From the NCBI GenBank assembly GCA_001804785.1, contig MHBG01000029.1, forward strand, positions 1 through 32,124: a stretch of 32,124 nt of DNA. Direction: 5' to 3'. Every line of letters begins with the position of its first letter. The stretch's first letter is position 1. Of the stretch, positions 15,804-24,224 are shown in pieces. Source of the DNA: Lentisphaerae bacterium GWF2_45_14 (GTDB taxonomy: Bacteria > Verrucomicrobiota > Lentisphaeria > Victivallales > GWF2-45-14). The position numbers were made by a program, and so were the translations under genes. The notes beneath the pieces are model-generated. The model ran no database searches, was not told the origin of the DNA, and saw only the letters and a list, made by a program, of their open reading frames with translations.

Positions 15804-17462
15804 TTAACCTTGGTCCGATGCCATCCATCTTTCAAGAATATCGGCAACAGCCTGCGGAGATGCCTTCGAATTCTTGTCCAGTGAATCAAGAAGCATTTCG
15901 CGTTCATTCTTTTCCTTCTCTTCCTGTTCTGTGCTCTCTATCTTCTTGAGATCTTCTCCATAGATGGATGACTGACCTCCCATACTCGAAAACTCAGCAC
16001 CCTCAACCGCAGGGCTGGTCCTGTTGAAATACTTCCTGAATACCAGATAAAGCAAGGCAAGAATACCGAACCCGACAACCGGTCTGATAAGCGGGGACTT
16101 TGAATATTTTTCAAGCTCGTAAACGATCTTGTCCGTTACCACCTCGGCAGGCAGCTCCGGCTTCGCTATCTGCATGAACGGCATTTCCTGCACGGTCACT
16201 ATCGGATTCTTCTTGAGTTCTTCAGCTGTAAAATAATTCTCGACTCCAACCGCCGACGAAACAAGTCCTTCGAATTTCTTCAATTCCTCGGGAGAGCGTA
16301 GCGATTTGCCTTCCCCTAATTCACGGGCAATAGTTACAGCCACAGTCAACTTCTTGATCCTCGGCCCCTTTACGGAAGTACGCTCTACTGTCTTGGGCAC
16401 TACGAAGTTCCTTTCCACAGTCTTTCTCGACTCCTCTGAAACGTTTTCCGCGCCCGGTGCTTTAGACTTCCCGGCATTCGCCACATCGACGACCTGGTTC
16501 ATATTGGAGGCCATGCCCACTGGTCCGCCGTTCTTATTGGCGGCATTTACTTTTGAATTACTTTCCGTGGTGGTCTTCTCCGTTATGGCAACCGCACCGT
16601 CCGGGTTGTAGGTTTCCACGACCCTGTCTATATTATTGAAGTCCATTTCGCAGGAAACCATCGCGACAACGTTCTCAAATCCGACAATGGGTCTCAGGAT
16701 TGCCTCTGCCTTTTCCTTGAGTGCACGCTCTGTTTTCTCAGAGATTTCAAGATGTCGGCTCGTATCTCCGTCATATTCTTCATCGTCGCCGACCTGACGC
16801 ACGAGAAGGTTCCCGCGGTTGTCGGCAATTGTTACATCCTGTGATGTCATTCCGGACACTGCGCTGGCGACCATATATCTTATGCTGTTTATCTGCTGAG
16901 ATGCCATGCTTATTGAATTTTCAAGGACAAGCATCACTGACGCGCTTGGTCTTTCCTTGTCTTTTCTGAAAACCTTTTTACCGGGCATAGTCAGAAGCAC
17001 TTTTGAACTCAGAATGCCGGGCATTTCGTTGATCATCCGTTCAAGTTCGCCCTGTATCGCACGCTGATAGGCTATCTGCTGTTCGCGGTCTGTTGCGCCA
17101 AGCTTGAGTTTTTCGAATATTTCCAGGCCGACTCCGGTCTTCTCAATCGAGATACCTTCGCCCGCTACTTTGAGGCGGAGCGCGTAAACTTCCTTGCTCG
17201 GAACCATTATGGTACGCCCGGAGTTGGTAAGCTTCACCTCTGTGCCGCCTTCCTTCACCATGTCGTAAACCTGTGCCGCCGTTTTCTGGTCAAGATTGGC
17301 ATAAAGCACCTGCCAGTCCGGCTGAGAACCTACATAAATTATAACCCCTGTCGCTAAAATCGTCACTATGCCGATTAAAACAATACTCACTTTCTGAGTT
17401 ACGCCTATGTTTTTCCATATCTCAGCAAGTGCGTTGAGTAGGTTTCCGAATATGCCGTCCAT
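15804..17462 (-). CDS. fliF: Flagellar MS-ring protein FliF
   Basis: Forms the MS ring in the inner membrane on which the motor is built. The 552-residue product has the standard layout: first membrane helix (about 25-45), periplasmic YscJ/FliF ring domains (about 48-225), a variable Ser/Asn/Lys-rich loop (about 290-345), the FliF C-terminal ring part (to about 430), a second membrane helix (about 455-476) and a cytoplasmic tail ending in VADILERWMASDQ, the FliG-binding helix. AGGAG precedes the ATG. It is the first gene of the nine-gene operon and lies behind a sigma-54 type promoter. No fliE is present upstream, although fliE often precedes fliF. Confidence 0.96.
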   Translation of the reverse strand: MDGIFGNLLNALAEIWKNIGVTQKVSIVLIGIVTILATGVIIYVGSQPDWQVLYANLDQKTAAQVYDMVKEGGTEVKLTNSGRTIMVPSKEVYALRLKVAGEGISIEKTGVGLEIFEKLKLGATDREQQIAYQRAIQGELERMINEMPGILSSKVLLTMPGKKVFRKDKERPSASVMLVLENSISMASQQINSIRYMVASAVSGMTSQDVTIADNRGNLLVRQVGDDEEYDGDTSRHLEISEKTERALKEKAEAILRPIVGFENVVAMVSCEMDFNNIDRVVETYNPDGAVAITEKTTTESNSKVNAANKNGGPVGMASNMNQVVDVANAGKSKAPGAENVSEESRKTVERNFVVPKTVERTSVKGPRIKKLTVAVTIARELGEGKSLRSPEELKKFEGLVSSAVGVENYFTAEELKKNPIVTVQEMPFMQIAKPELPAEVVTDKIVYELEKYSKSPLIRPVVGFGILALLYLVFRKYFNRTSPAVEGAEFSSMGGQSSIYGEDLKKIESTEQEEKEKNEREMLLDSLDKNSKASPQAVADILERWMASDQG

Positions 17463-17510
17463 AATATATCTCCTGTATTTTACTATTTTTCAAATCTTGT
17501 CTTAGCCAGT

Positions 17511-17528
17511 TGCGCAAGTTCCGCGCCA
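17511..17528 (-). promoter_or_regulatory. Sigma-54 (-24/-12) promoter of the flagellar operon
   Basis: On the minus strand TGGCGCGGAACTTGCGCA (17528-17511) fits the RpoN pattern: GG at -24 (17527-17526) and GC at -12 (17515-17514) separated by exactly ten bases, inside near-consensus TGGC-N8-TTGC. Transcription would start near 17503, about 40 bases before the fliF ATG. Sigma-54 control of basal-body and hook genes is common in Gram-negative bacteria. RpoN and its activator are not in this window. Confidence 0.75.
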
Positions 17529-17599
17529 GCATTTTTCCCCACATTTAGATTTATTTTGAATAATCCTCTTTACTTGAGAGTAGAACAAATATATCTTTC

Positions 17600-17630
17600 A
17601 GTTCCGGCAACCCCCAAAACCTGAGTTCCG
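17600..17630 (-). promoter_or_regulatory. Candidate activator sites upstream of fliF
   Basis: The heptamer CGGAACT (minus strand) occurs at 17606-17600 and 17630-17624, spaced 24 bases, and a third time inside the -24/-12 element (17523-17517). The two distal copies lie roughly 97-127 bases upstream of the predicted start, the normal place for enhancer-binding proteins of the FlrC/FleQ type. Assignment to a regulator is inference. Confidence 0.35.
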
Positions 17631-17643
17631 CAGAGCTTAGGTT
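17618..17643 (+). other. Inverted repeat before the secreted-protein gene
   Basis: AACCTGAG (17618-17625) pairs with CTTAGGTT (17636-17643) with one G-T pair and a 10-base loop that contains one CGGAACT box. It lies 18 bases before ATG 17661 and could be an operator shared by the divergent genes or a leader hairpin. Confidence 0.35.
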
Positions 17644-17660
17644 AAAAACAGGAACAGACT

Positions 17661-19115
17661 ATGAAAAAAACATTATTCGCAGTTCTAGCTATAGCAATAT
17701 GTCTGCCAACCGTACGCGCCGAAGAGCCGGTACTGCTCGGCAGACTCGAAATGCCGTCAATGATGGGTATACTCAATAACGCCTGCCCGTTCATGGAAAG
17801 ACTCTCCCCCGGCTCATCAGCAAAACTCATTCTCGGCGCAACAGCGCTAGCTTTCACTCCGGACCTCAAGGACTTCGATATAACAATGCCAGCCGCCTTG
17901 TACATGTATGCGGCAAACTCGGGAAAGACACTGGACAGCACCCCCGTCCTCGTACTGACAAAAAAAGCCGAGAAACTTCCTCCCGTAATGCAGATAACTA
18001 ACCAAAAAGTATACATAAAAGTGCTTGGTGATAAAGCGCTCATCTGCGAATCAAAGGAAATCATCGATTCAATCAATCAACTTCCCGTCCCGGACAAAAC
18101 CGCAGAAAACCAGATATCATTATCATTCCGCCCTGCCGAATACCTTAAAAGATACCCGCGTGACTTTCAGGAAATAAAACGCGAAATAACCAAAAAAATT
18201 GCGGCAGCCGGAAAAAGACGCCTCGACGTGAATGGCATTAAAATATTGAACCTGAAGATCGCTTACGCCGAAAAGTTCCTTAAACAAATCGATACTATAT
18301 CCCTCACAATCTCCGCGGAAAAAGAGAAGATATGCCTCGAACTTACTTTTGAGCCGACAAAAGGCTCGACTTTCGCTGAGTTTATCGGCAAACAGAAAAA
18401 TATTGCAAAAAACAGCGCCACCTCTCCCGTCAAGGCAAAACTCATCTCCGCCGCGGGTCGCTTCGAAATAACCGAGTCTCTCCGGAAAAGCCTCTCTGAC
18501 ATTGCCGAAGATATCGCCATTGAAGAAGCCGATGACGAGTCTGACATCAAGTATGTATCCTCACTCCAGCTGATTTTCAAAACCTTCGATGGCGCTTTTT
18601 CCTTTTATATGGACAATACTCCTTCGGAAAAAGGCATATTCACCCTCTCAAGCCTGGGACTGAAGGATAAAAATGCCGCTGCCGAAGTCCTCGAATCCCT
18701 CGCAAAATCATCAAAAAAAATCAATGCTGCGACATATGCTCTCTCTAGCTTTCTGATATCGGCGGACACCGAATCAAAGCTCATCTGCTCCGTCGACGGC
18801 AATACGGCAAAAATAATCAGCGGCCCGCTCCAGGAAAAAGACGCAATCGAAAAGCTTTCCGAGAATCAGGAAGCAAATACCGAAAACCACGAGTCAGCCT
18901 GCCTCGCTCTTCTGGGAAAGGAAAATCCGACGGAGGCCAAGATAAATTTCAGAGACCGCAACGCTGTCATATCAATAGACTTGACCCCGGAAACATTGAA
19001 AATAATCCTTCCCGACAATCCGCTATTGAATGGTCAGCCGTCCCAGCAGCCCGGACAGAAGAAAAATAAAAAACAGAGAATAAGGATTAATCCCGCAGAC
19101 TTCATGAAAAACTAA
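17661..19115 (+). CDS. Secreted protein of unknown function
   Basis: I do not recognise this 484-residue protein. It begins with a clear signal peptide (Lys-Lys, hydrophobic core 4-16, cleavage likely after VRA at residue 20), so it is exported to the periplasm or beyond. There is no lipobox and no further membrane segment. The mature part is mixed alpha/beta with many Lys and Ser, and the tail (about 452-484) is Gln/Lys/Arg-rich and probably disordered. A weak resemblance in style to proteins that sum scores over repeated beta-sheet units is not enough to name a family. It diverges from the fliF promoter with AGGAAC before the ATG. Sharing a control region with the flagellar operon hints at, but does not prove, a link to motility or the cell envelope. 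Confidence 0.8.
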   Translation: MKKTLFAVLAIAICLPTVRAEEPVLLGRLEMPSMMGILNNACPFMERLSPGSSAKLILGATALAFTPDLKDFDITMPAALYMYAANSGKTLDSTPVLVLTKKAEKLPPVMQITNQKVYIKVLGDKALICESKEIIDSINQLPVPDKTAENQISLSFRPAEYLKRYPRDFQEIKREITKKIAAAGKRRLDVNGIKILNLKIAYAEKFLKQIDTISLTISAEKEKICLELTFEPTKGSTFAEFIGKQKNIAKNSATSPVKAKLISAAGRFEITESLRKSLSDIAEDIAIEEADDESDIKYVSSLQLIFKTFDGAFSFYMDNTPSEKGIFTLSSLGLKDKNAAAEVLESLAKSSKKINAATYALSSFLISADTESKLICSVDGNTAKIISGPLQEKDAIEKLSENQEANTENHESACLALLGKENPTEAKINFRDRNAVISIDLTPETLKIILPDNPLLNGQPSQQPGQKKNKKQRIRINPADFMKN

Positions 19116-19158
19116 GCGGATGCTATCAATATCTGATGAAAAAACGTCATACACGGGC

Positions 19159-19185
19159 GCTGATTTGGATTCAGCCGCTCTACCA
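19159..19185 (-). other. tRNA-Trp-like fragment (D-loop half and anticodon arm)
   Basis: On the minus strand TGGTAGAGC (19185-19177) is the standard 3' half of a tRNA D-arm. After one base it is followed at the correct distance by a perfect 5-bp anticodon stem GCTGA/TCAGC around the 7-base loop ATCCAAA, which has T33, anticodon CCA (Trp) and A37. The 5' half of the D-stem, the T-arm and the acceptor stem are missing, so this is at most a broken tRNA. Chance or a remnant of an insertion into tRNA-Trp are both possible. Confidence 0.3.
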
Positions 19186-19341
19186 GTACTCCTTAGGCAT
19201 ATAAACTTTTTCAAAACCGAGAAAGTATTAGCGTAAAAACACGGATATCGAGACAAAACAGAAAATTGTCAATGGAAAAAGACAATCAAAGTGCTAGATT
19301 ATCCGCTTCACTATTGACTTTGAAAAGGTATAAAGGAAACC

Positions 19342-21153
19342 ATGCCCGAACTAGACCATATAAGAAATTTCTCCATAATCGCACATATAGACCACGGCAA
19401 ATCCACGCTCGCTGACCGCCTGCTGGAGATTACCGGAACCTTGAACTCACGCGAACTCGACCACGCACAGGTGCTCGACGATATGGACTTGGAGCGGGAA
19501 CGCGGCATAACCATCAAGTCGCATCCCGTCAAAATGAGCTATAACGCCGAAAACGGCAGGACTTACGAGCTTAACCTGATTGATACTCCGGGACACGTGG
19601 ACTTTTCATATGAAGTCAGCCGCTCGCTCGCAGCCTGCGAGGGCGCGCTTCTTATTGTCGACGCGACTCAGGGCGTGCAGGCCCAGACCGTGGCAAATGT
19701 CCATCTCGCATTCCGCCAGAAGCTTCATATCATTCCTGTCATAAACAAGATAGACCTCCCAGCCTCTGATGTCGAAATGTGCTACCAGCAGATGGAGGAA
19801 GTACTTGCCATTCCGAGAGAGGAAGCATTCCTCATAAGCGCCAAGGAAGGTACCGGAATAAAGGAAGTGCTTGAGGCAATCGTCCAGAAAATACCGCCGC
19901 CGAGGGTATCAACAGGAATCGGCACAAGTGCGCTTATATTCGACTCCGATTATGACTCCTACCGCGGAGTAGTTACCTATGTAAGAATGTTCAGCGGCGA
20001 GCTTCAGCGCGGTTCGAAAGTGCGTTTTCTCAGTACCGGACTTGAAAGCGAAGTAAAGGAAGTCGGAGTGTTCCGCCCCAGAATGGTGCCTCAGGACAAG
20101 CTTTCAGCGGGCTCTGTCGGATACATAATCCCCAACATAAAAAGTCCGTCCGATACAAAAATAGGCGACACCGTTACAGATGTAAAGAACCCTTGTTCCG
20201 TCGCTCTCCCCGGTTTTCAAGAAGTGCACCCGATGGTTTTCAGCGGAATCTATCCGATAGACACTGCCGATTACGAACAGCTCAAGGCAAGCATGAGCAA
20301 GCTCCAACTCAACGACTCGGCATTCGTATACCAATCTGAGACATCCGCCGCGCTCGGGTTCGGGTTCAGATGCGGATTTCTGGGGCTTCTCCATATGGAA
20401 ATCGTTCAGGAGCGTCTGCGCCGCGAACACAACATGGACATCATCGCCACTTATCCGAGCGTCATATACCACGTATTCCTAAGGAACGGCGAGATGATAG
20501 AGGTCGACAACCCCGTGCATCTGCCCGATCCGGCTACGATTGAGAGAATTGAGGAACCGATGATTACAGCAAGCGTAATGGCGCCCAATGAATACACTGG
20601 GGACATAATGAACCTCATAATGAGCAAGCGCGGCATCTGTACGATGACAGAATCCGCCGACTCGCACCATATAATACTGACATCCTCGCTTCCTATGCAT
20701 GAAATACTTATAGATTTCCATGACAAACTCAAGTCGATAACCCGTGGATACGGCAGTATGGATTACGAGCCCAGCGGCTACCAGCCCGAAAAACTCGTCA
20801 AGCTCGATATTCTCGTAAATAGCGAACCCGTCGACGCGTTCTCGTCAATCGTTCACATCGACCACGCGCCCTACAGGGGCCGCCAAATCGTCGAACGACT
20901 GAAAGAAGTTATACCGCAACAGATGTTCCAGATCGCCATACAGGCAGCCGTCGGCGGAAAAGTCGTAGCCCGAGAAACTGTCCGCGCGCTTCGTAAAGAC
21001 GTTACCGCCAAGTGTTACGGCGGCGACATATCCCGTAAGCGCAAACTACTCGACAAGCAGAAGGAAGGCAAAAAGAGAATGAAGCAGATTGGCAGGGTCA
21101 ATATCCCGCAAGAGGCATTCGTAGCTGTATTGAAGAGTACCGATATCGATTAA
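19342..21153 (+). CDS. lepA: Elongation factor 4 (LepA)
   Basis: Ribosome-bound translational GTPase that acts on stalled or mis-translocated ribosomes and during initiation. The 603-residue length is exactly typical. GTPase motifs are AHIDHGKST (14-22), DTPGHVDF (about 80-87) and NKID (about 134-137); EF-G-like domains II, III and V follow, and the LepA-specific C-terminal domain ends in RRKLLDKQKEGKKRMKQIG near the C-terminus. AAAGGAAA precedes ATG 19342. The 226 bases upstream contain the tRNA-like fragment and a 6-bp inverted repeat ATTGTC/GACAAT (19265-19286); I could not find a clean promoter. lepB follows closely, as in many bacteria. Confidence 0.97.
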   Translation: MPELDHIRNFSIIAHIDHGKSTLADRLLEITGTLNSRELDHAQVLDDMDLERERGITIKSHPVKMSYNAENGRTYELNLIDTPGHVDFSYEVSRSLAACEGALLIVDATQGVQAQTVANVHLAFRQKLHIIPVINKIDLPASDVEMCYQQMEEVLAIPREEAFLISAKEGTGIKEVLEAIVQKIPPPRVSTGIGTSALIFDSDYDSYRGVVTYVRMFSGELQRGSKVRFLSTGLESEVKEVGVFRPRMVPQDKLSAGSVGYIIPNIKSPSDTKIGDTVTDVKNPCSVALPGFQEVHPMVFSGIYPIDTADYEQLKASMSKLQLNDSAFVYQSETSAALGFGFRCGFLGLLHMEIVQERLRREHNMDIIATYPSVIYHVFLRNGEMIEVDNPVHLPDPATIERIEEPMITASVMAPNEYTGDIMNLIMSKRGICTMTESADSHHIILTSSLPMHEILIDFHDKLKSITRGYGSMDYEPSGYQPEKLVKLDILVNSEPVDAFSSIVHIDHAPYRGRQIVERLKEVIPQQMFQIAIQAAVGGKVVARETVRALRKDVTAKCYGGDISRKRKLLDKQKEGKKRMKQIGRVNIPQEAFVAVLKSTDID

Positions 21154-21170
21154 TTTTGAAGGATTTCACA

Positions 21171-22340
21171 ATGCTGTTTTTTAGAAAAAATGCCTTAAAG
21201 AGGCTGGATATTTTTACCAGGCACGTCAGGCATCGCATGCACTTCGATGACGATATTCTCTCCGAGCAGACAAAGACAAGGCTCGACGAGGTACTTATCG
21301 AAGCGGAAAGCCTCAAAAAAAGCAGTCCCGAGCTGATAAACAAATTCCTTGAGGACACACCCGCCAGACTCGATAAGATCACGCCTAAAAAATCCTTTGC
21401 GGCAGTCCGAGAATGGGTCGACATACTCGCAGTCGCGTTTATGGTCGCCTTCGGCATAAGGGCGCTTTACCTCCAACCATTCAAAATCCCGACAAGCAGC
21501 ATGCAGCCCACCCTTTTTGGAATTCACTATGTCTCAAAAAATACCAAAACAACGGTATTGCCACCGCCTTTTGACCTCTTCATTCAGGGAATGAGAAAGG
21601 CAAAGGCCACCGTTTCCGAAGAAGGTCAGCTCATCCCTACAGGCAGCGGAGGTTTCCTGCTGTCTAAAACCTACTTTAATATCGGTTCTCAATCATACAG
21701 CCTTCCCGGGGAATCCCCCAAAGTCAACGAGTATGCCATCAAGGGCAGAACTTATTTCGAAAAAGGCGATGTCCTCTGTGACGGCTGGCTCTCCACCGGC
21801 GACCATCTTTTCGTAGACCGTTTCTCGCACCACTTCACCGGACTCAAAAGGGGCGACGTAACCGTATTCAACACGGAAGGAATCAGTTACGGCGGGCAGC
21901 TCCTCTCCGAGAGAGGATACTATTATATCAAAAGACTTATCGGACTGCCCGGCGATACCATCAGAGTTAAAAACAACATGGTATATATAAAGCCTTCAGG
22001 CCAGAAAGAAGAAAAGCCGATTACCGATTTCAATCCGGCATTTAAAAAAATATACAGCGGAAAAGGCGGTTACCATGGCCACCTGAACTCGCCGACCGCC
22101 ACCTACCTCATCAACGAGGAATCCACCTTCACCGTGCCAGAAGATTCATACTTCATGATGGGCGACAATTCGGCCAACAGCCTGGACGGCCGCTACTTCG
22201 GCATGGTACCCAGAAAAAATATCGTAGGCCGCGCATTCCTTGTCTTCTGGCCGTTCTCCAGACGATGGGGCATTGTTGACGCCAAAGATCCTCTTGATGT
22301 TCCCACTACTGACCGCAATACCGAAATGAGCATGCAGTAA
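21171..22340 (+). CDS. lepB: Signal peptidase I, enlarged
   Basis: Membrane-bound serine peptidase that removes signal peptides of exported proteins. At 389 residues it is longer than usual. There is a charged cytoplasmic N-terminal part (about 1-80), one membrane segment (about 82-101), then the catalytic motif PTSSMQPTL with Ser110 as nucleophile, and YYYIKRLIGLPGDTI with the general base Lys254. The GDNSANSLDGRYFG motif (about 331-344) is intact. An insertion of roughly 90 residues lies between the serine motif and the substrate-binding strand LSTGDHLFVDRF. ATG 21171 is chosen because GAAGGA precedes it; an in-frame TTG at 21156 has no ribosome site. It is 17 bases after lepA and probably co-transcribed. 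Confidence 0.93.
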   Translation: MLFFRKNALKRLDIFTRHVRHRMHFDDDILSEQTKTRLDEVLIEAESLKKSSPELINKFLEDTPARLDKITPKKSFAAVREWVDILAVAFMVAFGIRALYLQPFKIPTSSMQPTLFGIHYVSKNTKTTVLPPPFDLFIQGMRKAKATVSEEGQLIPTGSGGFLLSKTYFNIGSQSYSLPGESPKVNEYAIKGRTYFEKGDVLCDGWLSTGDHLFVDRFSHHFTGLKRGDVTVFNTEGISYGGQLLSERGYYYIKRLIGLPGDTIRVKNNMVYIKPSGQKEEKPITDFNPAFKKIYSGKGGYHGHLNSPTATYLINEESTFTVPEDSYFMMGDNSANSLDGRYFGMVPRKNIVGRAFLVFWPFSRRWGIVDAKDPLDVPTTDRNTEMSMQ

Positions 22341-22364
22341 AATAAATGTGCCGCGGCAATAAAT

Positions 22365-24224
22365 ATGAACAGCGCTAAAGAACATTATGATGTGATAGTA
22401 GTCGGAGCCGGACACGCCGGGTCCGAAGCCGCGCTCGCCTCCGCAAGGCTCGGCGCTAAAACACTAATCATCACCATAAATATGGATCATATCGCCCAGA
22501 TGAGCTGCAATCCGGCAATCGGCGGTATTGCCAAAGGACAGGTCGTGCGCGAAATTGACGCTCTCGGCGGCTCCATGGGAAAGGTAACCGACTCAACGTC
22601 AGTACAATTCAGAATGCTTAACTGTACCAAGGGCCCAGCCGTCTGGTCTCCGCGCGCTCAATGCGACAAAACCGCCTACCAGAGGGCAATGAAGCGTGAA
22701 CTGGAACTTTGTCCGAATCTCACCGTAAAACAGAGCATGACCGACTCCTTTATAGTCGAAAACGGTTCGGTCACCGGCATAGTAACGGAACTGGGCGACC
22801 GCTTCTACGCCAAAAGCATTGTCATTTCCAGCGGCACATTCCTGCGCGGAAAGCTACATTACGGCTTCAACACCTTTCCCGGCGGCCGCGCCGGAGACCC
22901 GCCCAGCACAGCACTTTCCGAATCACTCAAAAATCAACTTTCACTGAGACTCGGACGATTGAAGACCGGAACCCCGCCCCGCATACTCGCCAGCTCAATA
23001 GATTTTTCAGGAATGTACCTTCAGGAGGCCGAGAGCTTCGACGAAAATTTCAGCTTTTTCCCGGAGGAGCGCGCCTTTCCCGCCGCCGCGAAAAAGGACA
23101 TGCCGTGCTATCTCGTAAAAACGACCTCCGAAACGGCGGACATCGTCAAAAACAATCTCGACAAAGCCCCCATGTACAGCGGCAGGATTGAGGGAATCGG
23201 AACAAGGTACTGCCCGTCTTTCGAGGACAAGGTTGTGCGTTTTCCGCAACATGAAACCCATCTTCTATACCTTGAGCCCGAAGGCGAATTTACAGGCGAA
23301 TATTATATAAACGGAATATCCACGAGCCTGCCGCCGGAGATACAGCGACTCATGCTGCGCTCCGTACCGGGACTCGAAAATGCCGAAATATCACGTTATG
23401 CCTATGCGATTGAATACGACTTCGTATTCCCTGACCAGATATCAAGAACTCTCGCGCTCAAGAACTTTCCTTCGGTATTCCTGGCAGGCCAGATAAACGG
23501 CACCAGCGGTTACGAAGAAGCCGCCGGACAGGGGCTCGTAGCGGGAATGAATGCCGCTCTGCACGCCGCGGGAAAAAGCACCCTCGAACTCGCAAGAAAT
23601 TCAAGCTATATCGGAGTAATGATTGACGACCTCGTGACCAAAGAAATCATAGAGCCGTACCGACTCTTTACCAGCCGCGCCGAATTCCGCCTGCGCCTGA
23701 GACAGGACAATGCCGACCTCAGACTTTGCCCGTTCGCATATCAGAACGGACTTCTGCCGGAATCAAAATATAAATCGTTCATGAACTATAAAAACCTTTT
23801 CGAAAAAAGCGAAACACTCGCCAAATCAAAATCTTACGCAGGACACAGCCTATGGGAACATCTCCGCGACATGCAATGCGAATTCTCGGCAAATACAAAC
23901 TTCCCTATCGAAATGCTTGAACTTGACCTCTCATCTGTCAGCGGCAGAAAAGTTTATCGGGAGCTTTTAATCTCAGCCCACTACGAAGGATATATAAAGA
24001 AGGAAGAGCAGTCGGTCGAAAGACTGATGCACCTTGAGGAATGGAGAATACCACAGGACTTCGATTACGATAAAGCCAAGGGACTTAAAAATGAAGCACG
24101 GGCCAAATTGAAAAAAATACTCCCCGGCACACTGGCACAGGCAGCCAGAATCGATGGAGTTACCCCTGCCGAAACAGCGCTTCTGCAAATACATCTGAAA
24201 AGACTAAAAGGGAGGACCGACTGA
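22365..24224 (+). CDS. mnmG: tRNA uridine-5-carboxymethylaminomethyl modification enzyme MnmG (GidA)
   Basis: FAD-dependent partner of the GTPase MnmE; together they modify U34 of tRNAs that read two-codon boxes. The 619-residue length is normal. Visible: the FAD-binding motif GAGHAG (14-19), SCNPAIGGIAKGQ (47-59), CTKGPAVWSPRAQCDKTAYQR (87-107), SSGTFLRGKLHYG and FPGGRAGDPP (about 150-175), and the helical C-terminal domain that binds MnmE and tRNA. The ATG lies 24 bases after lepB; no clear ribosome site is visible, so reinitiation after lepB may help. mnmE is not in the window. Its stop codon overlaps the start of the permease gene (TGATG). Confidence 0.97.
   Translation: MNSAKEHYDVIVVGAGHAGSEAALASARLGAKTLIITINMDHIAQMSCNPAIGGIAKGQVVREIDALGGSMGKVTDSTSVQFRMLNCTKGPAVWSPRAQCDKTAYQRAMKRELELCPNLTVKQSMTDSFIVENGSVTGIVTELGDRFYAKSIVISSGTFLRGKLHYGFNTFPGGRAGDPPSTALSESLKNQLSLRLGRLKTGTPPRILASSIDFSGMYLQEAESFDENFSFFPEERAFPAAAKKDMPCYLVKTTSETADIVKNNLDKAPMYSGRIEGIGTRYCPSFEDKVVRFPQHETHLLYLEPEGEFTGEYYINGISTSLPPEIQRLMLRSVPGLENAEISRYAYAIEYDFVFPDQISRTLALKNFPSVFLAGQINGTSGYEEAAGQGLVAGMNAALHAAGKSTLELARNSSYIGVMIDDLVTKEIIEPYRLFTSRAEFRLRLRQDNADLRLCPFAYQNGLLPESKYKSFMNYKNLFEKSETLAKSKSYAGHSLWEHLRDMQCEFSANTNFPIEMLELDLSSVSGRKVYRELLISAHYEGYIKKEEQSVERLMHLEEWRIPQDFDYDKAKGLKNEARAKLKKILPGTLAQAARIDGVTPAETALLQIHLKRLKGRTD

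Noticed and set aside
19136..19204. 22-codon ORF on the plus strand between the secreted-protein gene and lepA
   Set aside because: No ribosome site before the ATG, and it overlaps the tRNA-like fragment on the other strand.
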